Below are positions 29,249 to 37,881 of a stretch of DNA of 64,000 bases, piece by piece. Within the stretch, counting starts at the first letter, position 1. Each line of letters begins with the position of its first letter. Where the stretch lies: positions 1,116,001-1,180,000 of the forward strand of contig CP129018.1 of NCBI GenBank assembly GCA_020524525.2. Direction: 5' to 3'. This stretch comes from Bacillus tianshenii (GTDB lineage: Bacteria > Bacillota > Bacilli > Bacillales > Bacillaceae_N). The notes beneath the pieces were generated by a model. The model saw only the letters and a program-made list of their open reading frames with translations, had not been told where the DNA came from and ran no database searches. Both the position numbers and the translations under genes were made by a program.

Positions 29249-31603
29249 ATGGCGAAGAACAAAAAGAGAAAAAAGAAGCCGCAGAAAGGGTGGAAAGAAC
29301 AGCTTCGCTTTGAATTGGCGGGCTTGTTTTTATTTGCGGTTACATGCATTACACTTGCAAAGCTTGGAAAAGTTGGTGAAAGCTTTGTCTTGCTATTCCG
29401 TTTCTTTTTCGGTGAATGGTACATTCTTTTAGTGTTAGGCATGTTTACTGTTGCGGTCTATTTGATTATAAAACGAACGAAGCCGCCATTAGCGACAAGG
29501 AGATTGTTTGGCGTCTACATAATTGCGATGGCATTTGTCTTACTCAGTCATGTCTGGTTATTCGAAATGCTGATGGCAAAAGGTGTATGGTCTGAAACTT
29601 CTGTTATCAAAAGTACATGGGAATTATTTTGGATGGAAGTAAAGGGAGAATCGACTGTCAATGACTTAGGCGGCGGTATGGTTGGGGCGTTATTATTTTC
29701 GATTTTTTACATACTGTTTGACACACTCGGAACGAAGCTTATCGTCTTTGTATTGTTGACAGCTGGGGTGCTGCTCTTAACAGGTAAGACACTGCATGAC
29801 TTGTTCGGAAAATGGCTCCAAAAGTTCAACAGCTTCTTTAAAGGTCAGTGGAGTGCTTTTGTTGAGGATATGAAAGATGTAATCGAGCGATTTAAAAACA
29901 GAGGCGAGGGCAAGCCGAAGAAAAAACGGCGTGCGAAAAAAGAAACGACAGAAGAACAAGCATTGCCTGAAGAAGAGGCGGTAGAGGAGTTTCGTGAGCC
30001 TGAAATCTCTGATTTTGCTGAAAGAGTGTATGCAAACGCACAACAACAAGCACAAACGCAAAAAGAGGAGCCTGCACAGGAGAAAAAACCTGAAGGAGAA
30101 GGCTCACCTAAACAGAATGAACAACATGAAGAGGTAAGTGAGCCTCAAACAATGCTTACGTTTGGAGAGGTCGAAAACCAATCTTATTCCTTACCGCCGC
30201 TTGATTTGCTTTCATTGCCGCAGCACAATGGGCAAAATCATGAGCGAAAGAAAATCTCAGAGAACGCTCGAAAGCTTGAAAAAACCTTCCAAAGCTTTGG
30301 AGTGAAGGCGAAAGTTACGAAGGTACATCTCGGCCCTGCTGTTACCCGCTATGAAGTATACCCTGATGTTGGGGTAAAGGTCAGTAAGATTGTGAACTTA
30401 AATGATGACCTTGCGCTAGCGTTAGCAGCGAAAGATATTCGTATTGAAGCACCGATTCCCGGAAAATCAGCGGTCGGTATTGAAGTGCCGAATCAAGAAG
30501 TTGCAATGGTTTCCCTTCGTGAAGTGCTTGAATCAGATAATAATGTGCCTGATAAAAAGCTCCAATTTGCACTCGGCCGTGACATTTCAGGTGAAGCGGT
30601 TCTCGGTGAATTAAATAAGATGCCGCATTTACTCGTCGCAGGTGCGACAGGAAGTGGTAAAAGTGTTTGTATTAATGGAATTATTGCAAGTATTCTTATG
30701 CGGGCGAAGCCGCATGAAGTGAAAATGATGATGATTGACCCGAAAATGGTTGAGTTAAATGTTTATAATGGCATTCCTCATTTACTTGCGCCGGTTGTTA
30801 CGGACCCGAAGAAGGCTTCACAAGCATTAAAGAGGGTTGTTTCTGAAATGGAGCGGCGCTATGATTTATTTTCACATACAGGTACACGCAATATTGAAGG
30901 CTACAATGCCTACGTGAACAAGCATAATGAGGAAAACGACGAACAACAGCCATCATTGCCTTACATCGTCGTGATTGTCGATGAGCTTGCAGATCTAATG
31001 ATGGTTGCTTCTAGCGATGTGGAAGATGCGATTGCCCGTCTTGCTCAAATGGCACGTGCAGCAGGCATTCATTTGATTATTGCGACACAGCGTCCTTCAG
31101 TTGATGTTATTACAGGGGTGATTAAAGCAAACATTCCATCACGTGTTGCGTTTAGTGTTTCCTCACAGACGGATTCACGTACAATTTTAGATTCTGGCGG
31201 AGCAGAAAAGCTTCTTGGCCGTGGGGATATGTTATTTATGCCTGTCGGTGCCTCAAAGGCTACCCGTGTGCAAGGGGCATTCCTGTCAGATGAAGAAGTT
31301 GAAGAGATCGTTGATTATGTCATCTCCCAGCAAAAGGCACAGTATCAAGAAGAAATGATTCCGAAAGAAGAACCGGAAAAAAGCGTGGAAGTCGATGATG
31401 ACCTGTATGAAGATGCCGTGCAGCTTGTTCTTGAAATGCAGACAGCTTCAGTGTCGATGCTCCAGCGCCGCTTTCGAATCGGTTACACACGTGCCGCCCG
31501 CTTAATCGATGCCATGGAGGACCAAGGCGTCGTCGGCCCATACGAAGGCAGCAAGCCACGGGAAGTACTCCTAAGCAAACCAAGCGAAGAAGCTACTTCC
31601 TAA
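29249..31603 (+). CDS. spoIIIE: DNA translocase SpoIIIE/FtsK
   Basis: Septal DNA pump that moves the chromosome into the forespore and clears DNA from closing septa. 784 aa: basic N terminus, four membrane helices in about residues 20-175, an acidic/Gln-rich linker (about 210-330), then the motor with Walker [10 protein letters not shown] (about residue 467) and Walker [12 protein letters not shown] (about 575), and a C-terminal gamma winged-helix domain (about 715-775) that reads polar DNA sequences. ATG 29249 follows AAGGAG. Bases coding the last codons touch an inverted repeat element, and the stop codon overlaps it. Confidence 0.95.
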   Translation: MAKNKKRKKKPQKGWKEQLRFELAGLFLFAVTCITLAKLGKVGESFVLLFRFFFGEWYILLVLGMFTVAVYLIIKRTKPPLATRRLFGVYIIAMAFVLLSHVWLFEMLMAKGVWSETSVIKSTWELFWMEVKGESTVNDLGGGMVGALLFSIFYILFDTLGTKLIVFVLLTAGVLLLTGKTLHDLFGKWLQKFNSFFKGQWSAFVEDMKDVIERFKNRGEGKPKKKRRAKKETTEEQALPEEEAVEEFREPEISDFAERVYANAQQQAQTQKEEPAQEKKPEGEGSPKQNEQHEEVSEPQTMLTFGEVENQSYSLPPLDLLSLPQHNGQNHERKKISENARKLEKTFQSFGVKAKVTKVHLGPAVTRYEVYPDVGVKVSKIVNLNDDLALALAAKDIRIEAPIPGKSAVGIEVPNQEVAMVSLREVLESDNNVPDKKLQFALGRDISGEAVLGELNKMPHLLVAGATGSGKSVCINGIIASILMRAKPHEVKMMMIDPKMVELNVYNGIPHLLAPVVTDPKKASQALKRVVSEMERRYDLFSHTGTRNIEGYNAYVNKHNEENDEQQPSLPYIVVIVDELADLMMVASSDVEDAIARLAQMARAAGIHLIIATQRPSVDVITGVIKANIPSRVAFSVSSQTDSRTILDSGGAEKLLGRGDMLFMPVGASKATRVQGAFLSDEEVEEIVDYVISQQKAQYQEEMIPKEEPEKSVEVDDDLYEDAVQLVLEMQTASVSMLQRRFRIGYTRAARLIDAMEDQGVVGPYEGSKPREVLLSKPSEEATS

Positions 31604-31760
31604 AAGCGGAGGCGAATCGAACAGGCTATCCACTTGGTGGAGCCTTTTCACAGAGAGGCCGCAGTTTTGCCTCGGCGTATTAAAAGGAACGTCGGTTAAG
31701 AGCGAAACGTCCTGTTTCAACACCGACGCTAGCACGTCCTGTGCGTCGGAAGCAAAGGCG
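31602..31760 (-). repeat. Modular intergenic repeat, unit A in inverted orientation (A3)
   Basis: Reading the minus strand gives the A2 unit of array 1: GACGCACAGGACGTGCTAGC, then the GTCGGT...ACCGAC hairpin (31691-31727), GAGGC/GCCTC, GGCTCCA and the terminal CCTCCGCTTTT. The terminal AAAAGCGG begins inside the spoIIIE stop codon. The element is transcribed antisense within the spoIIIE 3' region, before the terminator. It fills most of the 421-base gap up to the GntR gene. Confidence 0.8.
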
Positions 31761-31810
31761 AATTGCAGAGTGACAAATATATTGCGATAGCGAGTCCTAA
31801 CCATCAAGGT

Positions 31811-31850
31811 GCCACTGAACTTTCTAATAAAAGCTTCGGTGGCATTTTTA
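31811..31850 (+). terminator. Intrinsic terminator of spoIIIE
   Basis: GCCACTGAA (31811-31819) pairs with TTCGGTGGC (31835-31843) with one wobble, then ATTTTTA. Confidence 0.75.
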
Positions 31851-31963
31851 CTACACATAGAATGTTTGTAATATTTACATAATGAAAAAGTATGAATAAT
31901 TTTTAGAAATAGTATTTATTATTTGTTGGAAAAATGATATATTAATCACGATTATAGGAAGAA

Positions 31964-32006
31964 ATGTCATACATCAGAAGTCTGATCTCCGACATGGATA
32001 TGACAT
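31964..32006 (+). promoter_or_regulatory. Candidate operator of the GntR regulator gene
   Basis: A palindrome ATCAGA-AG-TCTGAT (31973-31986) is nested in a wider inverted repeat ATGTCATA (31964-31971) / TATGACAT (31999-32006), all within 60 bases upstream of the regulator's ATG. GntR proteins bind such dyads as dimers; autoregulation is inferred. Confidence 0.5.
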
Positions 32007-32024
32007 AAATCTTGGAGGCTGCAT

Positions 32025-32750
32025 ATGAGACTGAAACCTGATAACCGTCATTTATATTTACAGGTCATTGATCGTTTGAAAAAAGATATTGAACATGGTG
32101 TATATCAAGAGAAAGAAAAGCTCCCATCAGAGTTTGAGCTTTCGAAGACACTTGGTGTTAGCCGAGCGACACTTCGTGAAGCACTTAGAGTGTTAGAAGA
32201 AGAAAATGTCGTTGTCCGTCGCCATGGTGTTGGTACGTTTGTCAACCCAAAGCCTGAATTCTCATCAGGAATTGAAGAATTGTTCAGTGTGACAGACATG
32301 ATAAGCAGGGTAGGGAAGAAGCCAGGTACGATCTTTCTCGATTCAGGATATTACGAAGCAAGTGAAGAGGATATTCGTCAGTTTAAATGCGGTGAAGAGG
32401 ACAAGCTCTTCTACGTTGAACGTGTTCGAACAGCAGATAGTGTTCCTGTTGTATATTGTGTAGACCGCATTCCAGCACATATTATGCCTGAAAGTTATTC
32501 ACATGAAGAGGAATCATTGTTTGAAACACTTGAAAAGCACGCCGGTCGATACATTGCCTATGCAGTGACACATATTGAGCCGCTTGGTTTTTCTGAAAAG
32601 GTTTCGCCTATTTTAGAATGTGATCCTGAAACAGCTTTGCTTGTTTTAAAGCAGATGCACTATGATTCAAATGATGAGCCTGTTCTTTATTCTTGCAACT
32701 ATTTTCGAGCAGATAAATTTAGTTTCCATGTTTTGAGAAAAAGAGTATAG
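32025..32750 (+). CDS. GntR/HutC-family transcriptional regulator (YmfC-like)
   Basis: 241 aa: winged helix-turn-helix (residues about 5-70; [20 protein letters not shown] in one stretch) and a UTRA effector domain of the HutC subfamily (about 90-235). It corresponds in position to B. subtilis YmfC, which I recall as a regulator of guanosine uptake genes; that link is less certain. Here it directly precedes a nucleoside-type importer operon, so local control of that operon is likely. ATG 32025 follows TTGGAGG. Confidence 0.88.
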   Translation: MRLKPDNRHLYLQVIDRLKKDIEHGVYQEKEKLPSEFELSKTLGVSRATLREALRVLEEENVVVRRHGVGTFVNPKPEFSSGIEELFSVTDMISRVGKKPGTIFLDSGYYEASEEDIRQFKCGEEDKLFYVERVRTADSVPVVYCVDRIPAHIMPESYSHEEESLFETLEKHAGRYIAYAVTHIEPLGFSEKVSPILECDPETALLVLKQMHYDSNDEPVLYSCNYFRADKFSFHVLRKRV

Positions 32751-32773
32751 GATAAAGGAATTATAACGTTTTC

Positions 32774-32788
32774 TTGAAAGCGTTTTAT
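32774..32788 (+). promoter_or_regulatory. Candidate CcpA (cre) site upstream of the importer operon
   Basis: TTGAAAGCGTTTTAT matches the cre pattern WTGNAANCGNWNNCW at all but one position. It lies 131 bases before the lipoprotein start. CcpA control is inferred from sequence only. Confidence 0.4.
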
Positions 32789-32919
32789 CAAAATACACGC
32801 TTAACACATTTCGTTCATTATTTCGAAAATGTGAAGGTTTTAAAGGGGGTGGTACTCCAATTCGTTTCGGAGGCTGCTTGTCGTTTATGGTGAGATAAAT
32901 TATTGGAGGGGACCAAAAG

Positions 32920-34029
32920 ATGAAGATGAAAAGATTTGCACTTGTATTAGCAATGATGCTTGCTCTTACTGCAGCGCTTGTTGGTTGTGGACAAGGCGGT
33001 AATGGCGGTGGAAATGAAGGCGGCGGAGAATCAGCAGAAGGCGGAAAAGAAGCGTCAGATTTTAAAGTAGCAATGGTTACAGATACTGGCGGTGTTGATG
33101 ATAAATCGTTTAACCAATCTGCTTGGGAAGGTTTACAGCGCTTTGGAAATGAGTTTGGCCTTGAGGAAAACCAAGGTTACAAATACCTTCAATCATCTGC
33201 AGCTAGTGATTATCTTCCAAACTTAAATACGCTTGTTCGTGAAGATTTTGATTTAATCTATGGAATTGGCTATTTGCTTGCTGATGACGTAAAGAAAATT
33301 GCACAACAAAAGAAAGAATCACAATTTGCAATTGTTGATAGTGTCATTACAGATGAAGATGGCAACCCAATTGATAACATTGTAAATATTACATTTAAAG
33401 AGCAGCAAGGTTCATTCCTTGTTGGTGTTGTTGCTGGAATGCAGACAAAAACAAACAAAGTTGGTTTTGTCGGCGGTGTTGAAGGCGCACTTATTAAAAA
33501 GTTTGAAAATGGCTTTAAAGCTGGCGTAAAGGCTGTTAACCCTGATGCAGAAATCGCTGTTCAATATGCAGCAGATTTCGGTGCTCCTGAAAAAGGTCAA
33601 GCGATCGCGAACACAATGTATGGCAGTGGTGCAGATATCATTTATCATGCTGCTGGCGGTACAGGTAACGGCGTGTTCACTGAAGCGAAAAACCGTGCGA
33701 AAAATGGCGAAGAAGTATGGGTTATCGGTGTAGACCGTGACCAGCACGAAGAAGGTATGCCAGAGAACGTAACACTTACATCAATGGTTAAAAAAGTTGA
33801 TAATGCTGTGTTTGACGTAACAAAGCAAACGATGGAAGGAAACTTCCCTGGTGGAGAAGTTCTAGAGTTTGGTCTTGAAGAAGATGGTGTTCGCATTGCG
33901 GATTCAAAAGAAAATGTAACAGAAGAAGCACTTCAAAAAGTTGAAGAATATCGTGAAAAAATCTTGAATGGTGAAGTGACTGTCCCTGCTACTGATGAAG
34001 AGTATGAGAGCTACCTTTCTTCACTATAA
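32920..34029 (+). CDS. BMP-family nucleoside-binding lipoprotein
   Basis: 369 aa extracellular solute-binding lipoprotein of an ABC importer (Bmp/Med/PnrA family; NupN-like in B. subtilis). Signal peptide residues 1-22 with lipobox LVGC and lipidated Cys23, a Gly/Glu-rich spacer (about 24-47), then the BMP domain with VTDTGGVDDKSFNQSAWEG (about 53-71). Family members bind purine or other nucleosides, so guanosine/inosine uptake is the likely role. ATG 32920 with TTGGAGGGG upstream. Followed by a hairpin and the ATPase and permease genes. Confidence 0.92.
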   Translation: MKMKRFALVLAMMLALTAALVGCGQGGNGGGNEGGGESAEGGKEASDFKVAMVTDTGGVDDKSFNQSAWEGLQRFGNEFGLEENQGYKYLQSSAASDYLPNLNTLVREDFDLIYGIGYLLADDVKKIAQQKKESQFAIVDSVITDEDGNPIDNIVNITFKEQQGSFLVGVVAGMQTKTNKVGFVGGVEGALIKKFENGFKAGVKAVNPDAEIAVQYAADFGAPEKGQAIANTMYGSGADIIYHAAGGTGNGVFTEAKNRAKNGEEVWVIGVDRDQHEEGMPENVTLTSMVKKVDNAVFDVTKQTMEGNFPGGEVLEFGLEEDGVRIADSKENVTEEALQKVEEYREKILNGEVTVPATDEEYESYLSSL

Positions 34030-34042
34030 GTCTTGAAAGATG

Positions 34043-34076
34043 AGCGCTTTGCAAAATAAGCAAAGCGCTTGATTTT
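34043..34076 (+). terminator. Hairpin between lipoprotein and ATPase genes (partial terminator)
   Basis: AGCGCTTTGC (34043-34052) pairs perfectly with GCAAAGCGCT (34060-34069), followed by TGATTTTC, a weak U-tract. Such hairpins usually lower expression of the ABC parts relative to the binding protein and protect the upstream mRNA. Confidence 0.7.
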
Positions 34077-34102
34077 CGGATTATCCTTTAAGGGGGAGCA
34101 GC

Positions 34103-35629
34103 ATGGAACATGTAATTGAAATGAACAACATTCGAAAAGAGTTTAATGGTTTCGTAGCAAATGACAACATCACTCTGAAACTGGCAAAAGGTGAAATCCA
34201 TGCCCTGCTCGGCGAAAACGGTGCAGGAAAATCGACGTTGATGAATGTGTTGTTTGGTTTGTATCAACCAGAAGGCGGCGAAATCAAAGTCCGTGGCAAA
34301 CAAGTGAAGATAACCGACCCGAACGTAGCCAATGATCTAGGTATCGGGATGGTGCATCAGCACTTTATGCTTGTTGAGAATTTCACAGTGACAGAGAATA
34401 TTATTCTCGGAAGTGAGCCTGTAAAAGGCGGAAAAATTAATATTAAAGAAGCAGCAAAAAAGGTACAGCAATTATCAGAACAATATAAGTTAAGTGTTGA
34501 TCCATATGCGAAAATTGAAGATATTTCAGTAGGAATGCAACAACGTGTCGAAATCTTAAAAACATTATATCGGGGCGCAGAAATTTTAATTTTTGACGAA
34601 CCGACAGCGGTATTAACACCGCAGGAAATCAAAGAACTTATCCAAATTATGCATAGGCTGATTGAAGAAGGAAAGTCGATTATTTTAATTACTCATAAGC
34701 TAAAGGAAATTATGCAAGTATGTGATCGCTGTACAATCATCCGTAAAGGAAAAGGGATTGGAACAGTCAACATTGCAGAAACAAATCAAGATGAGCTTGC
34801 TTCATTGATGGTAGGCCGTGAAGTACATTTTAAAACTGAAAAAGGGAAAGCAACGCCTCAAGGTGAGGTGTTAACGATAAAAGACTTAGTCGTCCAAGAT
34901 TCACGACAAGTTCAAGCCGTAAAAGGCTTGGATTTGACTGTAAGATCAGGAGAGATCGTTGGGATTGCCGGTGTCGATGGGAATGGGCAATCAGAGTTGA
35001 TTGAAGCGATTACAGGTCTTCGAAAGGTTGAATCTGGAACAGTAACGCTAAATGGAAAAGACATTACAAATAAACCGCCAAGAAAAGTGACTGAATCAGG
35101 GGTTGCTCACATTCCGCAAGATAGGCATAAACATGGGTTAGTGCTTGACTTTGCAATTGGCGAAAATATGGTGCTGCAAACCTACTATCAGAAGCCTTAT
35201 TCAAATATAGGCGTGTTAAGTCAGTCAAAAATTTATGAAAAGGCTCGTGAGCTGATTAAAGAATACGACGTACGTACACCAGATGAATATACCAAGGCAA
35301 GAGCATTATCTGGAGGAAATCAGCAAAAGGCAATTATCGCTCGTGAAGTAGACCGGAGTCCTGACCTTTTGATTGCAGCTCAGCCGACACGCGGGCTTGA
35401 TGTCGGGGCAATTGAATTTATTCATCAAAAATTAATTGAAGAGCGTGACAAGGGGAGAGGAGTTCTCCTTATTTCCTTCGAGCTTGAGGAAGTTATGAAT
35501 GTCAGTGACCGAATCGCAGTTATTTATGAAGGGAAAATTGTGGATATCGTAGAACCGGAAAAAACTACTGAACAGGAACTTGGCTTGTTAATGGCTGGCG
35601 GTCGTCGTGAGAAAGCAGGTGAGCGTTAA
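34103..35629 (+). CDS. Nucleoside ABC transporter ATP-binding protein (NupO-like)
   Basis: 508 aa with two fused ABC domains, the arrangement of sugar/nucleoside importers. The first has Walker A GENGAGKST (about residues 39-47), signature ISVGMQQR and Walker B ILIFDEPTA (about 156-164). The second has a degenerate Walker A GVDGNGQSEL (about 292) and Walker B LLIAAQPTRGLD, where the usual DEPT is AQPT, as is common in this family, so only the first site is likely to hydrolyse ATP. Supplies energy to the two permeases that follow. Overlaps the next gene by one base. Confidence 0.93.
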   Translation: MEHVIEMNNIRKEFNGFVANDNITLKLAKGEIHALLGENGAGKSTLMNVLFGLYQPEGGEIKVRGKQVKITDPNVANDLGIGMVHQHFMLVENFTVTENIILGSEPVKGGKINIKEAAKKVQQLSEQYKLSVDPYAKIEDISVGMQQRVEILKTLYRGAEILIFDEPTAVLTPQEIKELIQIMHRLIEEGKSIILITHKLKEIMQVCDRCTIIRKGKGIGTVNIAETNQDELASLMVGREVHFKTEKGKATPQGEVLTIKDLVVQDSRQVQAVKGLDLTVRSGEIVGIAGVDGNGQSELIEAITGLRKVESGTVTLNGKDITNKPPRKVTESGVAHIPQDRHKHGLVLDFAIGENMVLQTYYQKPYSNIGVLSQSKIYEKARELIKEYDVRTPDEYTKARALSGGNQQKAIIAREVDRSPDLLIAAQPTRGLDVGAIEFIHQKLIEERDKGRGVLLISFELEEVMNVSDRIAVIYEGKIVDIVEPEKTTEQELGLLMAGGRREKAGER

Positions 35630-36690
35630 TGCAGCGTTTATTATCGAATCCTCGGTTTGTAAATATCCTTGTGCCGATCTTATCTGTCTTACTTGGTTTG
35701 CTTGTCGGTGGCATTATTATGCTCGTCAGTCAGTACAACCCATTGGTCGGGTATGGAGCATTGTTGAACGGGATTGTCGGAGATTCCTATGTAATGGGGG
35801 AAACAATTCGTGCGATGACTCCGCTTATTCTAGCCGGCTTATCCGTCGCATTTGCCTTTCGGACAGGGCTTTTCAACATTGGGGTTGAAGGGCAAATGCT
35901 TGTTGGTTGGTTGGCATCTGTTTGGGTTGGGATTGCACTAGAAGGACTTCCGAAACTCGTTCACGTGCCGCTTGCATTGCTTGCAGCAGCGGTCGCAGGG
36001 GCGCTGTGGGGCTTTATCCCAGGCATTTTAAAGGCGAAATTTCGTGTTCATGAAGTTATCGTCACGATTATGATGAACTATATCGCATTATATGTTACAA
36101 ACTCGATGATCCGTAATTATTTGCTTGTGCCAGGTGAGCGGACAGAAACGATCCAGCCGAGTGCATCGCTTGCTTCAGAGTTTCTGCAAACGTTAACGGA
36201 CTTTTCACGTGTACACTATGGGATCATTGTTGCACTGCTTGCAGCGGTTGTTATGTGGTTCTTGCTTGAGAAGACGTCCAAAGGGTATGAGCTTCGTTCT
36301 GTCGGCTTTAATCAGCATGCATCTCAATATGCAGGTATGAATGTACAGCGTAATATTATCCTTTCCATGTTGATTGCTGGAGGCTTTGCAGGTGTTGCTG
36401 GTTCGATGGAAGGGCTTGGTACGTATCAGTATATGACAATTAACGGCGGCTTTACAGGTGTTGGTTTCGATGGAATCGCTGTTGCATTGCTTGGTGCGAA
36501 TACCGCATTAGGTGTTATTTTCGGTGCTGCGTTATTTGGCGGCTTAAAAATTGGCGCGCTTACGATGCAGTCCTCAGCAGGCGTTCCGACCGAGCTTGTA
36601 GAGATCGTAATTGCTTTAATTATTTTCTTCGTTGCCTCAGGCTATATGATTCGCGTTGCGCTGAACCGCTTTAAGAAGGAGGGGAACTAA
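35629..36690 (+). CDS. Nucleoside ABC transporter permease 1 (NupP-like)
   Basis: 353 aa membrane protein of the BPD_transp_2 family with about eight to ten hydrophobic helices and the FRTGLFNIGVEGQML motif (about residues 80-94), where the permease contacts the ATPase, typical of BMP-linked importers. TAATG overlap with the ATPase gene indicates coupled translation. Confidence 0.92.
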   Translation: MQRLLSNPRFVNILVPILSVLLGLLVGGIIMLVSQYNPLVGYGALLNGIVGDSYVMGETIRAMTPLILAGLSVAFAFRTGLFNIGVEGQMLVGWLASVWVGIALEGLPKLVHVPLALLAAAVAGALWGFIPGILKAKFRVHEVIVTIMMNYIALYVTNSMIRNYLLVPGERTETIQPSASLASEFLQTLTDFSRVHYGIIVALLAAVVMWFLLEKTSKGYELRSVGFNQHASQYAGMNVQRNIILSMLIAGGFAGVAGSMEGLGTYQYMTINGGFTGVGFDGIAVALLGANTALGVIFGAALFGGLKIGALTMQSSAGVPTELVEIVIALIIFFVASGYMIRVALNRFKKEGN

Positions 36691-37650
36691 ATGGACATTT
36701 TGCATATCTTAGAAATCATCGTTCCCGCAGCCATTTTTTACGCGGCGCCTCTTATTTTCACAGCGCTTGGCGGAGTATTCAGTGAACGTTCTGGTGTCGT
36801 TAACATTGGACTTGAAGGACTTATGCTTATGGGTGCCTTCGTTGGAATTATAAGCACCCTTTCCTTAGAAAGCTCGTTAGGTGCCGCTGCTCCGTGGGTT
36901 TCATTACTTATCGCGGCGGTTGTTGGTGGTCTATTTGCTGTTCTTCACGCAGTAGCATCTGTTACGTTGCGTGCTGACCAAGTTGTCAGCGGGGTTGCAA
37001 TTAACTTCTTAGCGGCAGGCTTAACGGTCTTCTTAATTAAAAAGATCTATGGAAAAGGTCAAACAGACTTTATTGATTTTCGTATTTATAAAACAGATAT
37101 CCCTTTCTTAAGTGATATCCCGATTATTGGTCCGTTATTTTTTAGTGATGCGTACGTCACATCCTATATTGCGGTTTTCCTTGCGTTTGTCGTCTGGTAT
37201 GTCATCTTTAAGACACCATTCGGACTTCGGCTTCGTGCGGTTGGGGAACACCCGATGGCAGCTGATACGATGGGTGTGAAAGTAAATCGGATGCGTTATA
37301 TTGGTGTCATTCTTTCAGGGGTCTTTGCCGGTCTCGGTGGTGCAGTATATGCCACATCGATTTCAGGGAACTTTAGCCACAGCACCATTTCAGGACAAGG
37401 CTTTATGGCTTTAGCTGCCATGATTTTCGGAAAATGGCATCCGCTTGGCGCTTTAGGAGCGGCTCTCTTCTTTGGGCTTGCTCAGTCATTAAGTATTACA
37501 GGTGAGCAGCTACCGTTGCTGCAGGATATTCCGAAAGTATTCTTAACAATTGCGCCATATGTTTTAACGATTTTAGCTTTAGCTGGCTTTGTCGGTCGTG
37601 CAGACGCACCAAAAGCAATTGGAAAGCCTTACGAAAAAGGACAACGCTAA
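36691..37650 (+). CDS. Nucleoside ABC transporter permease 2 (NupQ-like)
   Basis: 319 aa second permease, with the paired motif ERSGVVNIGLEGLMLMGA (about residues 32-49) and about eight membrane helices. It begins at the base after the stop of permease 1, with AAGGAGG inside that gene's end. The two permeases should form a heterodimer with the dual ATPase. A terminator closes the operon. Confidence 0.92.
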   Translation: MDILHILEIIVPAAIFYAAPLIFTALGGVFSERSGVVNIGLEGLMLMGAFVGIISTLSLESSLGAAAPWVSLLIAAVVGGLFAVLHAVASVTLRADQVVSGVAINFLAAGLTVFLIKKIYGKGQTDFIDFRIYKTDIPFLSDIPIIGPLFFSDAYVTSYIAVFLAFVVWYVIFKTPFGLRLRAVGEHPMAADTMGVKVNRMRYIGVILSGVFAGLGGAVYATSISGNFSHSTISGQGFMALAAMIFGKWHPLGALGAALFFGLAQSLSITGEQLPLLQDIPKVFLTIAPYVLTILALAGFVGRADAPKAIGKPYEKGQR

Positions 37651-37657
37651 TAACGAT

Positions 37658-37690
37658 AACCCTCTGCTTATGCGGAGGGTTTTCCTTTAT
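37658..37690 (+). terminator. Intrinsic terminator of the importer operon
   Basis: AACCCTCTGC (37658-37667) and GCGGAGGGTT (37672-37681) around TTAT, then TTTCCTTTATT. Confidence 0.85.
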
Positions 37691-37881
37691 TCTCATCATT
37701 TAGAAGTGGATTTCTTGCAAATTATCTATATAAACGAGAAAATAGAACGAAAGTATAGCGCATACATAGCATTTTTACAGGAAAACAGTGCTATACACGG
37801 GTTAATTTGTAGGTTGGAAACATAAGCTAGAAGCAAACCGTACATAATGGTGAACATTTAGGATGTTAAGGAGGAATGATG

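Noticed and set aside
32815-32840. CATTATTTCGAAAATG as a CodY box
   Set aside because: It resembles AATTTTC-W-GAAAATT but lacks the central base and has further mismatches, so the match is too poor to report as a site.
32840-32870. GGGTGGTAC upstream of the lipoprotein gene as a T-box motif
   Set aside because: The T-box core continues CCGCG, here it is TCC; the leader is too short, has no specifier stem or terminator, and the gene is not amino-acid related.
35607-35888. A 93-codon + frame overlapping the ATPase and first permease genes
   Set aside because: It is an out-of-frame shadow of two well conserved genes.
37691-37875. Region between the importer operon and ymfF
   Set aside because: It contains A/T-rich sequence with no convincing -35/-10 pair, RNA gene or repeat that I can support; a short open frame there lacks a ribosome site.
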